Part shown: positions 18,699-27,044 of the stretch, one piece after another
Layout: every line of letters starts with the position of its first letter
Numbering within the stretch: the stretch's first letter is position 1
Source of the DNA: Bacteroidia bacterium
GTDB taxonomy: Bacteria; Bacteroidota; Bacteroidia; Palsa-965
DNA length: 46,569 bases
Assembly (NCBI GenBank): GCA_025454955.1
Contig: JALONL010000019.1
Span: forward strand, 1 to 46,569
Reading direction: 5' to 3'
Notes under the pieces: generated by a model
Seen by the model: only the letters and a program-made list of their open reading frames with translations
Database searches by the model: none
Told to the model about the DNA's origin: nothing
Position numbers and translations under genes: made by a program

Positions 18699-18796
18699 TT
18701 CAAAACAAAAAACAGCCCGGCCAGGTACCTAAACTCTTCGAGGTCTATAAGACCTCGAAGAGTTTGGAGCAGATTGGGGCTGTTTTTTGTTTTGAA
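18699..18796. repeat. Nested palindromic element between pdhB and etfB
   Basis: Two inverted repeats are nested. The outer 20-bp arms TTCAAAACAAAAAACAGCCC (18699-18718) and their complement (18777-18796) are perfect. The inner 15-bp arms AAACTCTTCGAGGTC (18731-18745) and complement (18751-18765) are perfect around the loop TATAA. The element lies between two divergently transcribed genes, where a terminator is not expected. It looks like a small non-autonomous palindromic repeat (MITE- or REP-like); no target-site duplication was evident. Confidence 0.75.
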
Positions 18797-18841
18797 GCAG
18801 CGCAATTAAAATATTAATGAATTTTCATCCGCCAAAAACGC

Positions 18842-18849
18842 TATTTTTG
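18842..18849 (+). promoter_or_regulatory. -7 element upstream of etfB
   Basis: TATTTTTG matches TAnnTTTG exactly and ends 34 bases before the etfB ATG, a sensible promoter position for the etfB-etfA operon. No clear -33 element. Confidence 0.45.
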
Positions 18850-18883
18850 CACCTCTAAAAATCACGCTAATTCGGTTTTCACA

Positions 18884-19627
18884 ATGAAAATACTCGTCTG
18901 CGTCAGCAACGTGCCCGACACGACCACCAAAATTGCGTTTACCAACGACAATACGGAGTTTAACAAACAGGGCGTTCAGTTTATCCTCAATCCTTACGAC
19001 GAATGGTATGCCCTTGTTCGTGCCCTCGAACTCAAGGAAGCAAAGGGCAGCGGCTCTGTTACCCTCATTCACGTAGGGCCGGCCGAAAACGATGCCGTTA
19101 TTCGCAAAGGCCTCGCCATTGGTGCCGACGATGCCGTGCGCATTGATGCCGAACCCGCCGATGCTTATTTTGTGGCCGAACAGGTGGCCGCTTACGCCAA
19201 AGACAAAGGTTTCGACCTTATCATGACCGGCAAGGAAACCATCAGCTACAACAGCTCAATGGTAGGCGGTATGCTGGCCGAATTGCTTGCCCTTCCCTAC
19301 ATTTCATTGGCCACCAAACTCGACCTAAGCGGCACCACCGCCACCGCCGAGCAGGATGTGGACGGCGGCACACAGGTGGTTGAATGCCAGTTGCCCGCCG
19401 TAATCAGTTGCCAGAAAGGCATGGCCGAGGCACGTATTCCCAACATGCGAGGCATTACACAGTCGCGCACAAAGCCCATTGCCGTGGTGCCCGTATCGGG
19501 AGCCAGCACGCTTACCTCGGTGGCCGGCTACACGCCCGCCGAAGGCCGCAAAGCGGTGAAAATGATCGATCCGGCCAATATGGACGAACTCGTTCAACTG
19601 CTTCACAACGAGGCAAAAGTTATTTAA
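18884..19627 (+). CDS. etfB: Electron transfer flavoprotein, beta subunit
   Basis: 247 aa, the normal length. MKILVCVSNVPDTTTKIAF is the family's N terminus, and DLIMTGKETISYNSSMVGGMLAELL is the conserved AMP-binding and subunit-contact region. EtfAB is a soluble heterodimer carrying FAD that accepts electrons from acyl-CoA and other dehydrogenases and passes them to the quinone pool. etfA follows after 27 bases in the same direction, so the two are co-transcribed. Confidence 0.96.
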   Translation: MKILVCVSNVPDTTTKIAFTNDNTEFNKQGVQFILNPYDEWYALVRALELKEAKGSGSVTLIHVGPAENDAVIRKGLAIGADDAVRIDAEPADAYFVAEQVAAYAKDKGFDLIMTGKETISYNSSMVGGMLAELLALPYISLATKLDLSGTTATAEQDVDGGTQVVECQLPAVISCQKGMAEARIPNMRGITQSRTKPIAVVPVSGASTLTSVAGYTPAEGRKAVKMIDPANMDELVQLLHNEAKVI

Positions 19628-19654
19628 GTCACACACCTTATTTACCATACTCAC

Positions 19655-20638
19655 ATGGCCGTTCTCGTTTACACAGAAGCCGCCAAAGGCAAAATCCGCA
19701 AAACTTCGCTGGAAGCAGTGAACTATGCCTCACATATTGCACAACTGCTGGGCACCACCGTTACCGCCGCCATTGCCGCCGGAACCGATGCCGCCCTGCT
19801 GCCCGAACTGGGCAAAGCCGGTGCAACGAAAGTCCTCACCCTGGCCGGCGATAAACTGGCCTCGGGCAACGATGCCGCCTGGGCCATGGCCCTTGAGCAG
19901 GCCGCCGCTGCCGAAAATGCCGACGTGGTAATTTTCTCGCACGACCTTTCGGCCAAAACCATTGCCTCTCGTCTGGCCGTGCGCCTCAAAGCAGGCATTG
20001 TGGCCGGTGCAGTAGAATATCCCACCGTAAACGGAACCGCCCTGCACGTGCGTAAAAACGCATTTTCGGGCAAGGCCACAGCCGTTTACGCCATGCACTC
20101 GGCCAAAAAAATTATTACCCTGCTGCCCAATTCATTCCAGGTGAAACTGGGCGAAGGCACCGCCACCGTGGAAGCATTTAACGCCAACGTGGATGCCGCT
20201 CCCGCCGGAATTGTGGTAAAAGAGCGCAAAACACGCGAAACCACCACCGTGCCCCTGCCCGAAGCCGAACTCGTGGTATCGGGCGGACGCGGACTGAAAG
20301 CCGCCGAAAACTGGGGCCCGCTGGAAGAATTAGCCACCGTACTCGGTGCCACCACCGCCTGCTCGCGCCCCATTTCCGATATGGGCTGGAGGCCCCACCA
20401 CGAACACGTTGGGCAAACCGGCGTGGCCATTCGTCCCAACCTCTACATTGCCGTGGGCATTTCGGGTGCCATTCAGCACCTGGCAGGTGTAAACGGTAGC
20501 AAAATCATTGTGGTTATCAATAACGACAAGGAAGCCCCGTTTTTCAAGGCGGCCGATTATGGCGTTATTGGCGATGCATTCGACATTTTGCCCCGCCTTA
20601 CCGAGGCCGTGAAAAAGTTCAAAGCGTCGCAGCATTAA
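19655..20638 (+). CDS. etfA: Electron transfer flavoprotein, alpha subunit
   Basis: 327 aa. The N-terminal ETF domain (MAVLVYTEAAKGKIRKTSLE) is followed by the C-terminal FAD-binding domain with VVSGGRGLKAAENWGPLEELA, ACSRPISDMGW, QTGVAIRPNLYIAVGISGAI and INNDKEAPFFKAADYGV, all diagnostic of EtfA. FAD binds mainly to this subunit. It pairs with EtfB encoded 27 bases upstream. The codon-strong, GC-rich style (many gcc/gcg codons) suggests high expression. Confidence 0.96.
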   Translation: MAVLVYTEAAKGKIRKTSLEAVNYASHIAQLLGTTVTAAIAAGTDAALLPELGKAGATKVLTLAGDKLASGNDAAWAMALEQAAAAENADVVIFSHDLSAKTIASRLAVRLKAGIVAGAVEYPTVNGTALHVRKNAFSGKATAVYAMHSAKKIITLLPNSFQVKLGEGTATVEAFNANVDAAPAGIVVKERKTRETTTVPLPEAELVVSGGRGLKAAENWGPLEELATVLGATTACSRPISDMGWRPHHEHVGQTGVAIRPNLYIAVGISGAIQHLAGVNGSKIIVVINNDKEAPFFKAADYGVIGDAFDILPRLTEAVKKFKASQH

Positions 20639-20701
20639 TCGAAGCTCAAAAAACGCTATCTTGGTTTACACCTTCTCAAGCCAGCGCCTGTGAGCAACGG
20701 T

Positions 20702-21328
20702 ATGAAAAAAATCAAGCTCGAAATTGTGGGTTTGCACTACAGCCAGACTCAAACCGGTGCCTACGCGCTGGTATTGGGCGAAGCTAAAGGCAAACGCCGG
20801 TTGCCCATTATCATTGGCGGGTTCGAAGCGCAGGCTATTGCCATCGAACTCGAAAAAATGACACCCAGCCGGCCGCTCACGCACGACCTCTTCAAGAGTT
20901 TTGCCGACGCGTTCCACATTGCCGTTACAGAAGTGGTGATCTACAACCTCGTCGAAGGCATTTTCTTTGCCCGCTTAGTGTGCGAAAACACCGAGGGCGG
21001 TATTATCGAAATAGACGCACGCACATCCGATGCCATTGCACTGGCCGTAAGGTTCGACTGCCCCATTTTCACCCACGAATTTATTCTCGCCTCGGCCGGA
21101 ATTATTCTCGACGATGAAAATGCCGATACCGAAACACCTTCCACACCCGAAAGCACCGGCCTCACCGAAGAAGAAGAAGAAGCCCTGCTGGCCGAAGCCA
21201 CCGGAAACGAGTTTCAGCGCAAATCGGAAAAAGAGCTCGAAGAACTCCTCAACACTGCCCTGCGCGACGAAGATTACGAACGCGCCTCACGCATACGCGA
21301 CGAACTCAACAAACGCAAAACCGGCTAA
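20702..21328 (+). CDS. Bifunctional nuclease (BFN/DUF151) domain protein with UVR motif
   Basis: 208 aa from the ATG at 20702; a GTG four codons upstream is an alternative start. Residues 1-135 form the BFN (DUF151) domain: KIKLEIVGLHYSQTQTGAYALVLGE, PIIIGGFEAQAIAIELE, RPLTHDLF, IDARTSDAIALAVRFDCPIF. After an acidic linker (EEEEEALLAE) comes a UvrB/UvrC-like UVR motif (LEELLNTALRDEDYERASRIRDELNK). The family is named from a plant member with RNase and DNase activity; bacterial function is poorly defined. It follows etfA by 63 bases and precedes a terminator, so it may be the third operon gene. Confidence 0.9.
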   Translation: MKKIKLEIVGLHYSQTQTGAYALVLGEAKGKRRLPIIIGGFEAQAIAIELEKMTPSRPLTHDLFKSFADAFHIAVTEVVIYNLVEGIFFARLVCENTEGGIIEIDARTSDAIALAVRFDCPIFTHEFILASAGIILDDENADTETPSTPESTGLTEEEEEALLAEATGNEFQRKSEKELEELLNTALRDEDYERASRIRDELNKRKTG

Positions 21329-21347
21329 ACCGATAAGCATCACATTC

Positions 21348-21379
21348 AATTCCCGCAGCAAATTTGTTGCGGGAATTTT
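21348..21379 (+). terminator. Intrinsic terminator after the BFN gene
   Basis: AATTCCCGCA (21348-21357) pairs with TGCGGGAATT (21368-21377) and is followed by TTATTT. It ends the etf/BFN transcription unit. Confidence 0.8.
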
Positions 21380-21444
21380 ATTTGGTGGCGCACGGTGTTT
21401 ATCCGTGCAGTTTATTAGCTTTATTGCCTTAACATTCACTTTAT

Positions 21445-22686
21445 ATGATGCAAATCAAACTTCGTCTCACAGTGATGAATTTCCTGCAGTTTTTCGTGTG
21501 GGGATCGTGGCTTATTTCTTTGGGCGGTTACCTTATCGGCACATTGAAGTTTAGCGGTGGCGATGTAGGGGCGATTTATGGAACAATGGGCATTGCTTCT
21601 CTCTTCATGCCCGGGCTCATGGGCATTGTGGCCGACAGGTGGTTAAATGCCGAACGCGTATTGGGTTTGTGCCATATTCTGGCTTCCGTTATTCTCCTGT
21701 ATGCTTCCACTGTAACTGATTCAGACACCATGTATTGGGTAATGTTGCTCAATGCCATGTTTTACATGCCCACCATTGCGCTCAACAATACGGTATCGTA
21801 CAAAATACTTGAACTCTCGGGTTTGGATATTGTAAAAAGTTTCCCTCCCATCCGCGTGTGGGGAACAATAGGTTTTATTGCCGCCATGTGGACGATTGAT
21901 TTTTCTGATTTTACCAAGAGTCCCATGCAAATGTATGTAAGCGCAGGGGCCGGTATTGTGCTTGGACTTTATTCGTTTTCGATGCCTGCGTGCAGGCCCG
22001 GCAGTTCGGGGCAGAAAGGCATACTGGCTTCGCTGGGGCTTGATGCGCTGGTGTTGTTTCGCAAGGGGCAAATGCTGGTGTTTTTCCTTTTTGCCATGTT
22101 GCTGGGAGCTGCGTTGCAAATTACCAATGCGTTTGGCGGGGCTTTTCTCGACGACTTCAAAACTACTCATGCCGGCACTTTCGGGGTAGAGCATCCCAAT
22201 TTGCTTTTATCCATTTCGCAGATTTCGGAAACACTGTTTATTCTCACCATTCCGTTTTTCCTGCGTCGTTTCGGAATTAAATGGGTTATGCTCATCAGCA
22301 TTTTAGCCTGGGTACTCAGGTTCGGGCTTTTTGCCATTGGCGACCCCGGAGAAGGCTTGTGGCTGCTCATTCTGTCGATGATTATTTACGGAATGGCTTT
22401 CGACTTTTTCAATATCTCCGGATCGCTCTTTGTGGACAAGGAAGCCGATAAAAGCATCCGTGCCAGCGCACAGGGCTTGTTTATGATTATGACCAACGGA
22501 ATTGGTGCCTGGATTGGTGGCCTGGGAAGCGGTTGGGTTGTAGATCACTATACCTTAAACGGCGTGAAAGACTGGCCCGCCATCTGGACTGCATTTGCGG
22601 TGTATGCGCTGGTAATTGGTGTTGTTTTCCCCTTTGCTTTCCGCTACAAACACAATCCGGCTGATGTAGAGAATATCAGCCATTGA
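21445..22686 (+). CDS. Nucleoside:H+ symporter-like MFS transporter (NupG family)
   Basis: 413 aa with about 12 hydrophobic segments. N-terminal KLRLTVMNFLQFFVWGSWLISLGGYL, the loop GIVADRWLNAERVLG (MFS motif A position) and NTVSYKILELSGLDIVKSFPPIRVWGTIGF resemble the nucleoside permease NupG/XapB family. The central region (RKGQMLVFFLFAMLLGAALQITNAFGG) and the FVDKEADKSIRASAQGLFMIMTNGIG segment are also typical. It sits in the inner membrane and probably imports nucleosides with protons; substrate is by family only. Two adjacent ATGs (21445 and 21448) make the start uncertain by one codon. The stop is 6 bases from the convergent DUF3667 gene. Confidence 0.85.
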   Translation: MMQIKLRLTVMNFLQFFVWGSWLISLGGYLIGTLKFSGGDVGAIYGTMGIASLFMPGLMGIVADRWLNAERVLGLCHILASVILLYASTVTDSDTMYWVMLLNAMFYMPTIALNNTVSYKILELSGLDIVKSFPPIRVWGTIGFIAAMWTIDFSDFTKSPMQMYVSAGAGIVLGLYSFSMPACRPGSSGQKGILASLGLDALVLFRKGQMLVFFLFAMLLGAALQITNAFGGAFLDDFKTTHAGTFGVEHPNLLLSISQISETLFILTIPFFLRRFGIKWVMLISILAWVLRFGLFAIGDPGEGLWLLILSMIIYGMAFDFFNISGSLFVDKEADKSIRASAQGLFMIMTNGIGAWIGGLGSGWVVDHYTLNGVKDWPAIWTAFAVYALVIGVVFPFAFRYKHNPADVENISH

Positions 22687-22692
22687 GAACGG

Positions 22693-23478
22693 TTAACTGC
22701 CGAAAATTATATACAGAATACCTATGGTACTGGTACAAACCGACCAACATGCCACAGCCGCCAGTGCCATTAAACTGGAAGTAAAGATGGCAGCACCTCC
22801 TTTTTTATCTCTGAATACGGCATAAGCCCAGCCCAGATATACCACATGAAAAAGCATATTGAGCAGCACAATGATTCCATGCCAGCCTGTGCCTTTACTT
22901 AATCCCATAAGCGGATAAAATACGCAAAGCGCAATAAGATTCATAAATGAAAATAAAAACACGCAGGCTACCAGGTGCTCGGCGTAATATTTTCTTCGCC
23001 CGGTAAACAGCCAGAAGCAGAATGCAAAAAATGGTACGGCTACCATCGACACCACGTTGCTGCGTTTTTCGATGAAGTACTGAAATTTCGCTGCCCTGAT
23101 TTTAGTATTTTTCATCCTCACCGATTCTCCCGGAGTGTTTGTCATGTTTTCGGGAAGTGTGGTAAAAGGATGCACGTAACTGTTCACCACGAGCACAAAA
23201 CTGAGTATAAGAAAGAAGAAGGTAAAAGGGTTAAAATATTTTTTTCGTTTCCCCGAAATGTATTCACTTATTACCACACCCGGGCGCAGTGTCAGTTCGC
23301 GTATCAGATAGAGTGCGCCTTTGTCGGTATGCGTGAGCGTATGAAAAACTTCGTGACCGATATGCGAAAGGGTAAAGCGATGAAGGCTGGTTTTTTGCCC
23401 GCAAGTTGGACAAAAAGCCACTCCCGAAACAGCAGTATGGCAATTGAGGCAAACCGGTTCTGATGTTTCTGTATTCAT
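22693..23478 (-). CDS. DUF3667-like membrane protein with zinc ribbon
   Basis: 261 aa from the ATG at 23478. An N-terminal zinc-ribbon (C10-x2-C13 and C23-x2-C26, in CLNCHTAVSGVAFCPTCG) is followed by a conserved stretch LSHIGHEVFHTLTHTDKGAL, TLRPGVVISEYISGKRKKYFNPFTFF, typical of DUF3667. Four or five membrane segments make up the rest. The family is common in Bacteroidota and has no known function. It is convergent with the MFS gene. Confidence 0.85.
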   Translation of the reverse strand: MNTETSEPVCLNCHTAVSGVAFCPTCGQKTSLHRFTLSHIGHEVFHTLTHTDKGALYLIRELTLRPGVVISEYISGKRKKYFNPFTFFFLILSFVLVVNSYVHPFTTLPENMTNTPGESVRMKNTKIRAAKFQYFIEKRSNVVSMVAVPFFAFCFWLFTGRRKYYAEHLVACVFLFSFMNLIALCVFYPLMGLSKGTGWHGIIVLLNMLFHVVYLGWAYAVFRDKKGGAAIFTSSLMALAAVACWSVCTSTIGILYIIFGS

Positions 23479-23540
23479 AAACCTGTGCGTGGTTGATAAT
23501 GGCAAGGTATAAAATCGGAGGGAGCTTGCGGAGGATGAAA

Positions 23541-23577
23541 ATACAAAACGCCCGACAATTTTGCCCGGCGTTTGTAT
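23541..23577 (-). terminator. Possible terminator after the duplicated-domain T9SS gene
   Basis: ATACAAA-CGCC-type arms (23541-23552 and 23567-23577) form an imperfect hairpin between the T9SS gene stop and the DUF3667 start. The T-tract is short (TTTTGTATTTTC). Confidence 0.45.
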
Positions 23578-23644
23578 TTACGTATGAATGTGGTAAGAAA
23601 AAGCACCTATGTGGGTTGGTGTTTGTGCCTGAAAAACAATACAC

Positions 23645-25339
23645 TTATTCTTTCCTGAGAATTAATTTCCCGAAATAATGTTGTTCTTCAATGATTGCTT
23701 CAATCAGGTAAACGGCATTGGGTAATGCCGAAAGATCAATTGGTTCCGCAGGAGAGAGTAATCCTGCCATAAGTTGTTTTCCGTTCATGTCATAAACCCT
23801 GTAAACTGAATTTTCGGAATGTGGGGTTGAAAGCAGTTCCGGGTTAATGTAAATAAGTCCGTTGGAGGGGTTGGGGTAAAGCAGTAAAGATGAAAATCCG
23901 GTTGCATCTGTTTGCTGGGTTGTATTTGATAAAATCACATCAGTACAAATAAAGTCATTATCAATTGCAGCCGTAAACTGGCGCGAGGGATTTCCGGAGG
24001 TATTACTTCCGTGCTGAATTACGCGGAGGCCTGTAATAGTAGTATCTATGGTAAAGTTGGACGGAGAACCAGGCTGGTGTATCGTGCGCAAACTATCCTG
24101 ATAGATGCTCAAACGGACATTGGCTTTACCGGTTCTTTCCAGACTTATGTAATAATTGTTTAACTGTGAGCTGACATATATTCCGGTGTTCACATCGTAT
24201 GTGCGTACGCTGCCTTTTTTTGCCTGTATCAGGAAGAACCAGTTGTTGGGATTATTATCAGTGGTACTCAGTGAGGTAAGTGTAACGGCAATTCCATCCT
24301 GATTTGTAGCTGCATAATTTTGCGAAGCATCGTAAGCCATAAAGTCAAGCGTGTCTGCCGTTAGGGTCATTACAATTGCACCAGTTCCGTTACCCGCAGG
24401 ATTAGTAAACTGTAGGGCAATATCACAATCGGCCCGCCAGTATGTATCGGAAAGCGTATTACCCACATTCTGATAAGCTCTGTTGTACACCCCGGCGTAA
24501 ACATTTACAAAATTCAGGGCACCATTGTTTACCGAAACGGCTCCGTTTGTCTGCAAATTCCAATTTGAAGGAGTTGAAAAATTGTCGCTAAACAATGGTA
24601 TGCATTCGTTAAATGTGGAAGCGGCGTGGCAAATGGTATCATTATCAATGCTACAGTTGGTTAATCGGGTTGGTGAGCCGGGTGTGAAGCTGCCGTGTTG
24701 AATTACATTAAGGCCTGAAATAAACGGATTTATTGAAAAGGAAACCGGCGAACCGTTTAATGGCACTGTAAATTGGGCGTCACTAAACACACTGAGCCGG
24801 GTTGCACCAGCTCCTGTTCGTTCCAGCCTGATGTAATAATCGCTAATGGATGAATTGGCATAGATTATAGAATTGAGATCATAAGTGCGCACATTCCCTT
24901 TCTTTCCTTCAATCATAAAAAACCAGCTATTTATGTTGTGGCTGGTTGATCCGGAATAAAGTACAACAGCAATCCCGTCCTGATTGGTTTCGGCATACCC
25001 CTGTGAGGAATCAAGGGTCATAAAATCAAGTGTATCTGCTGTAAGTGCCAGTACAATAGCTCCTGAACCAAATCCGGGCGGGTTACTTCCGGGAAGATGC
25101 AATTTGCATTCGGCTTTCCAGTAGGTGTTTGACACTGTAGTGCCAATATTACGGAAAGTACGGTTGTAACTGCCGCCATAAGCGTTTACCAGGTTACAAC
25201 TGCCGTTGCTCACATTAATGGCTCCGTTGCCCTGAATCTGCCAGGGGGAAGGATTGGAGAAGTCATCGGCAAAAACAAGGTCACCGCATTGAGCCATCAG
25301 TTGCGATGAACATAACAGGATGAGTATGAAAAATCTCAT
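23645..25339 (-). CDS. T9SS-sorted secreted protein with duplicated domain
   Basis: 564 aa. Signal peptide MRFFILILLCSSQLMAQ, then two tandem copies of a domain of about 220 residues (about 20-245 and 252-470). Both copies carry FSDNFSTPSNW-type openings, NVYAGVYNRAYQNVG, GAIVMTLTADTLDFMAYDASQ, TNQDGIAVTL, WFFLIQAKKGSVRTYDVN, YYISLERTGKANVRLSIY and GLRVIQHG. The layout resembles a concanavalin/LamG-like beta sandwich, but I do not recognise a named family. The C terminus (about 485-564) has LLLYPNPSNGLIYINPE, VYDMNGKQL and NAVYLIEAIIE, a T9SS type A sorting domain, so the protein should be exported across the outer membrane. It lies between two terminators and is probably monocistronic. Confidence 0.88.
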   Translation of the reverse strand: MRFFILILLCSSQLMAQCGDLVFADDFSNPSPWQIQGNGAINVSNGSCNLVNAYGGSYNRTFRNIGTTVSNTYWKAECKLHLPGSNPPGFGSGAIVLALTADTLDFMTLDSSQGYAETNQDGIAVVLYSGSTSHNINSWFFMIEGKKGNVRTYDLNSIIYANSSISDYYIRLERTGAGATRLSVFSDAQFTVPLNGSPVSFSINPFISGLNVIQHGSFTPGSPTRLTNCSIDNDTICHAASTFNECIPLFSDNFSTPSNWNLQTNGAVSVNNGALNFVNVYAGVYNRAYQNVGNTLSDTYWRADCDIALQFTNPAGNGTGAIVMTLTADTLDFMAYDASQNYAATNQDGIAVTLTSLSTTDNNPNNWFFLIQAKKGSVRTYDVNTGIYVSSQLNNYYISLERTGKANVRLSIYQDSLRTIHQPGSPSNFTIDTTITGLRVIQHGSNTSGNPSRQFTAAIDNDFICTDVILSNTTQQTDATGFSSLLLYPNPSNGLIYINPELLSTPHSENSVYRVYDMNGKQLMAGLLSPAEPIDLSALPNAVYLIEAIIEEQHYFGKLILRKE

Positions 25340-25422
25340 GAGTGGGGTAATAAGGGTTAATCGGAATAAAGTAGGGTTTTACTCAAATTTAGTCAATTTT
25401 GGAAGTTTCACATATTTCCAAT

Positions 25423-25465
25423 AAAAAAACAGAGGCTGTCCCGATCTTTTGAGGCAGCCTCTGTT
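25423..25465 (-). terminator. Intrinsic terminator after the DUF3127 gene
   Basis: AACAGAGGCTG (25428-25438) pairs with CAGCCTCTGTT (25455-25465), with seven T residues on the minus-strand 3' side. It lies 26 bases beyond the stop of the DUF3127 gene. Confidence 0.85.
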
Positions 25466-25490
25466 TATGAGGTGATTTAGCGTGAAATGC

Positions 25491-25874
25491 TTAGAACGGA
25501 AGATCGTCGCTGTCGTCGCCACTGCTGAAAGTGGTAATGTCGGGAGCGGCGGTGGTGGCTGCTGGAGCACCCATGTTTTGCGGCTGCGCGGCGGTTTGCA
25601 CGGGTTCAATTTTCCAGGCTTCAATGGTGTTGAAGTATTTCACATCGCCGGCCGGTGCTTTCCACTCGCGGCCGCGAAGGTTGAAGAATACGCGGATTTC
25701 ATCACCCTCGCGGAAAGGCTCCACCAAACTGCAGCGATCCTGTACCAACTGAAAAGTAATGTATTGCGGGTATTGCGAGGAATTGTCCGTAAGCACAAAA
25801 TCGCGTTTGCGGAAACGTTCCGAAACCTGCTGCTCGGCGTACTTGGCCTTGAGAGTACCGGTAATATTGAACAT
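25491..25874 (-). CDS. DUF3127 protein (SSB-like OB fold)
   Basis: 127 aa. MFNITGTLKAKYAEQQVSERF, RKRDFVLTD, QYITFQLVQDRCSLVE, GDEIRVFFNLRGREW and VKYFNTIEAWKIEP match DUF3127, a Bacteroidota family built like a small OB fold. The disordered tail ends in an acidic DDSDDLPF, strikingly like the C-terminal tip of single-stranded DNA-binding protein that recruits repair and replication partners. A DNA-metabolism role is inferred from that. It has its own terminator and a -7 element. Confidence 0.88.
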   Translation of the reverse strand: MFNITGTLKAKYAEQQVSERFRKRDFVLTDNSSQYPQYITFQLVQDRCSLVEPFREGDEIRVFFNLRGREWKAPAGDVKYFNTIEAWKIEPVQTAAQPQNMGAPAATTAAPDITTFSSGDDSDDLPF

Positions 25875-25900
25875 GAGAAAAAATTTGAGTGTTTGAAAAA

Positions 25901-25908
25901 CAAAGGTA
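25901..25908 (-). promoter_or_regulatory. -7 element upstream of the DUF3127 gene
   Basis: TACCTTTG on the minus strand matches TAnnTTTG exactly, 26 bases before the ATG. No convincing -33 element. Confidence 0.45.
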
Positions 25909-25960
25909 CAACACGCCGCGCACCTTGCCGCAGCGACTTATGAACAGATGTGCATAACTT

Positions 25961-26105
25961 CTAAGAGGCTGTTTAAAATTCGTTTTTGAGGTTTGTTATG
26001 AGCAGATTTTTTCTCAGACAAGGCATCCCGCTGAAATAGCGGGACAGGCGATCCTTGGAGAGGATCGACAAAAAAGGTAACGCCGGATGAGGAAAAATAT
26101 GCCAT
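25961..26105. repeat. Candidate repetitive palindromic element overlapping a gene end
   Basis: A stretch beginning CTAAGAGGCTGTTTAAAATT contains two small hairpins (CCCGCT-GAAAT-AGCGGG and CGATCC-TTGGAGA-GGATCG). It differs in composition from the adjoining flavin reductase gene, whose last 20 or so codons run into it. Its layout resembles a short interspersed element or IS remnant of Bacteroidota; only one copy is in the window, so its repetitive nature is inferred. Confidence 0.45.
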
Positions 26106-27003
26106 AAATTTGGTCGGAGAGCAGTACGTTCCACGCTTCAGCCACGCGTCCTTCGTCGAGCAGGCGGGCGGCTATGTGGTGCAGGTGTTCGTCGAGCTGC
26201 TGCAGGTTGCGGCCGTAAAGTTCAAATGCTTCGTTTATCGCGCCCGATTCGCAGTAGCGGCGCACGGTGTCGGCATCGGGAATATGCTCCACATTGCCAA
26301 GCTGCCCGAGGTGATTGCCCGTGAGTACTTTGCTGAGTCTGATGTGCTGTGGCAACTGATCCACTCCAATGCCCAGCGTGGTAAGCGGCTTGGCCACGCT
26401 AAAAAGCGCCTCGCCCGAAGCCCGCACGTACCAGTCGGCACCGAGGCGGCCCACCAGGTCAATTTTGTGCTGGTCAATCATGCCGGTTTCGGTGTTCAGC
26501 ACTTCGTCGGCAATATGAATGAGTATAATATCGCAGATTACCAGATTGCCCGCGCCGCCGCCCTGGCCCAGTTCCACCACATCGCGCACCCGGCATTCCA
26601 ACTGCACCGGTGATTCCTTTACACGCGGCACCTTCACCTTTACGCCCGGCACCTCAGTCAGACCAGCCTTCACAAATTCATTCACGCCCTTTGCATATTC
26701 GGTGCTCGAAAGCGAGGCCTGCTGCACCAACGGGTAGTTTACCACGTTTATCACGCACTCGCCGGTGGCTTTTGCATTGTCGTAGGTATTTTTGGTGGTA
26801 CCCGTGCGTCCGCTCCGTGCCGGCGAAAAAATGGCCACCGGCGGATTGGCACTGAACACATTGAAAAAGCTGAACGGACTCAGGTTCGGATTGCCCTGCT
26901 CATCAACCGTGCTTACAAATGCAATGGGGCGCGGTGCAATGGAATGAAGCAGGTACTGGTGAAGCTGCGGAATTTTGAGTTCGGATGGATCGAAAGTTGG
27001 CAT
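26014..27003 (-). CDS. Flavin reductase-like FMN-binding split-barrel protein
   Basis: 329 aa from the ATG at 27003 (MPTFDPSELKIPQLHQYL); the 13 codons upstream are not conserved-looking. The flavin reductase-like domain is clear: SIAPRPIAFVSTVDEQGNPN, LSPFSFFNVFSANPPVAIF, GECVINVVNYPL, SPVQLECRVRDVVEL and GNLVICDIILIHIADEVL. A helical extension (about 215-300) follows. The last 20-odd residues (YLFCRSSPRIACPAISAGCLV) come from a palindromic element and are probably not native; the original stop may have been lost. It lies 41 bases after the MazF-like gene in the same direction. The substrate is unknown. Confidence 0.85.
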   Translation of the reverse strand: MPTFDPSELKIPQLHQYLLHSIAPRPIAFVSTVDEQGNPNLSPFSFFNVFSANPPVAIFSPARSGRTGTTKNTYDNAKATGECVINVVNYPLVQQASLSSTEYAKGVNEFVKAGLTEVPGVKVKVPRVKESPVQLECRVRDVVELGQGGGAGNLVICDIILIHIADEVLNTETGMIDQHKIDLVGRLGADWYVRASGEALFSVAKPLTTLGIGVDQLPQHIRLSKVLTGNHLGQLGNVEHIPDADTVRRYCESGAINEAFELYGRNLQQLDEHLHHIAARLLDEGRVAEAWNVLLSDQIYGIFFLIRRYLFCRSSPRIACPAISAGCLV

Positions 27004-27044
27004 GGGCCAAAGGTAAGCAGGAACCGGTGAATCTGAATTCACAA

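Noticed and set aside
25961..26105. Complete insertion sequence
   Set aside because: There is no transposase and the segment is only about 145 bases; at most a remnant or a non-autonomous repeat.
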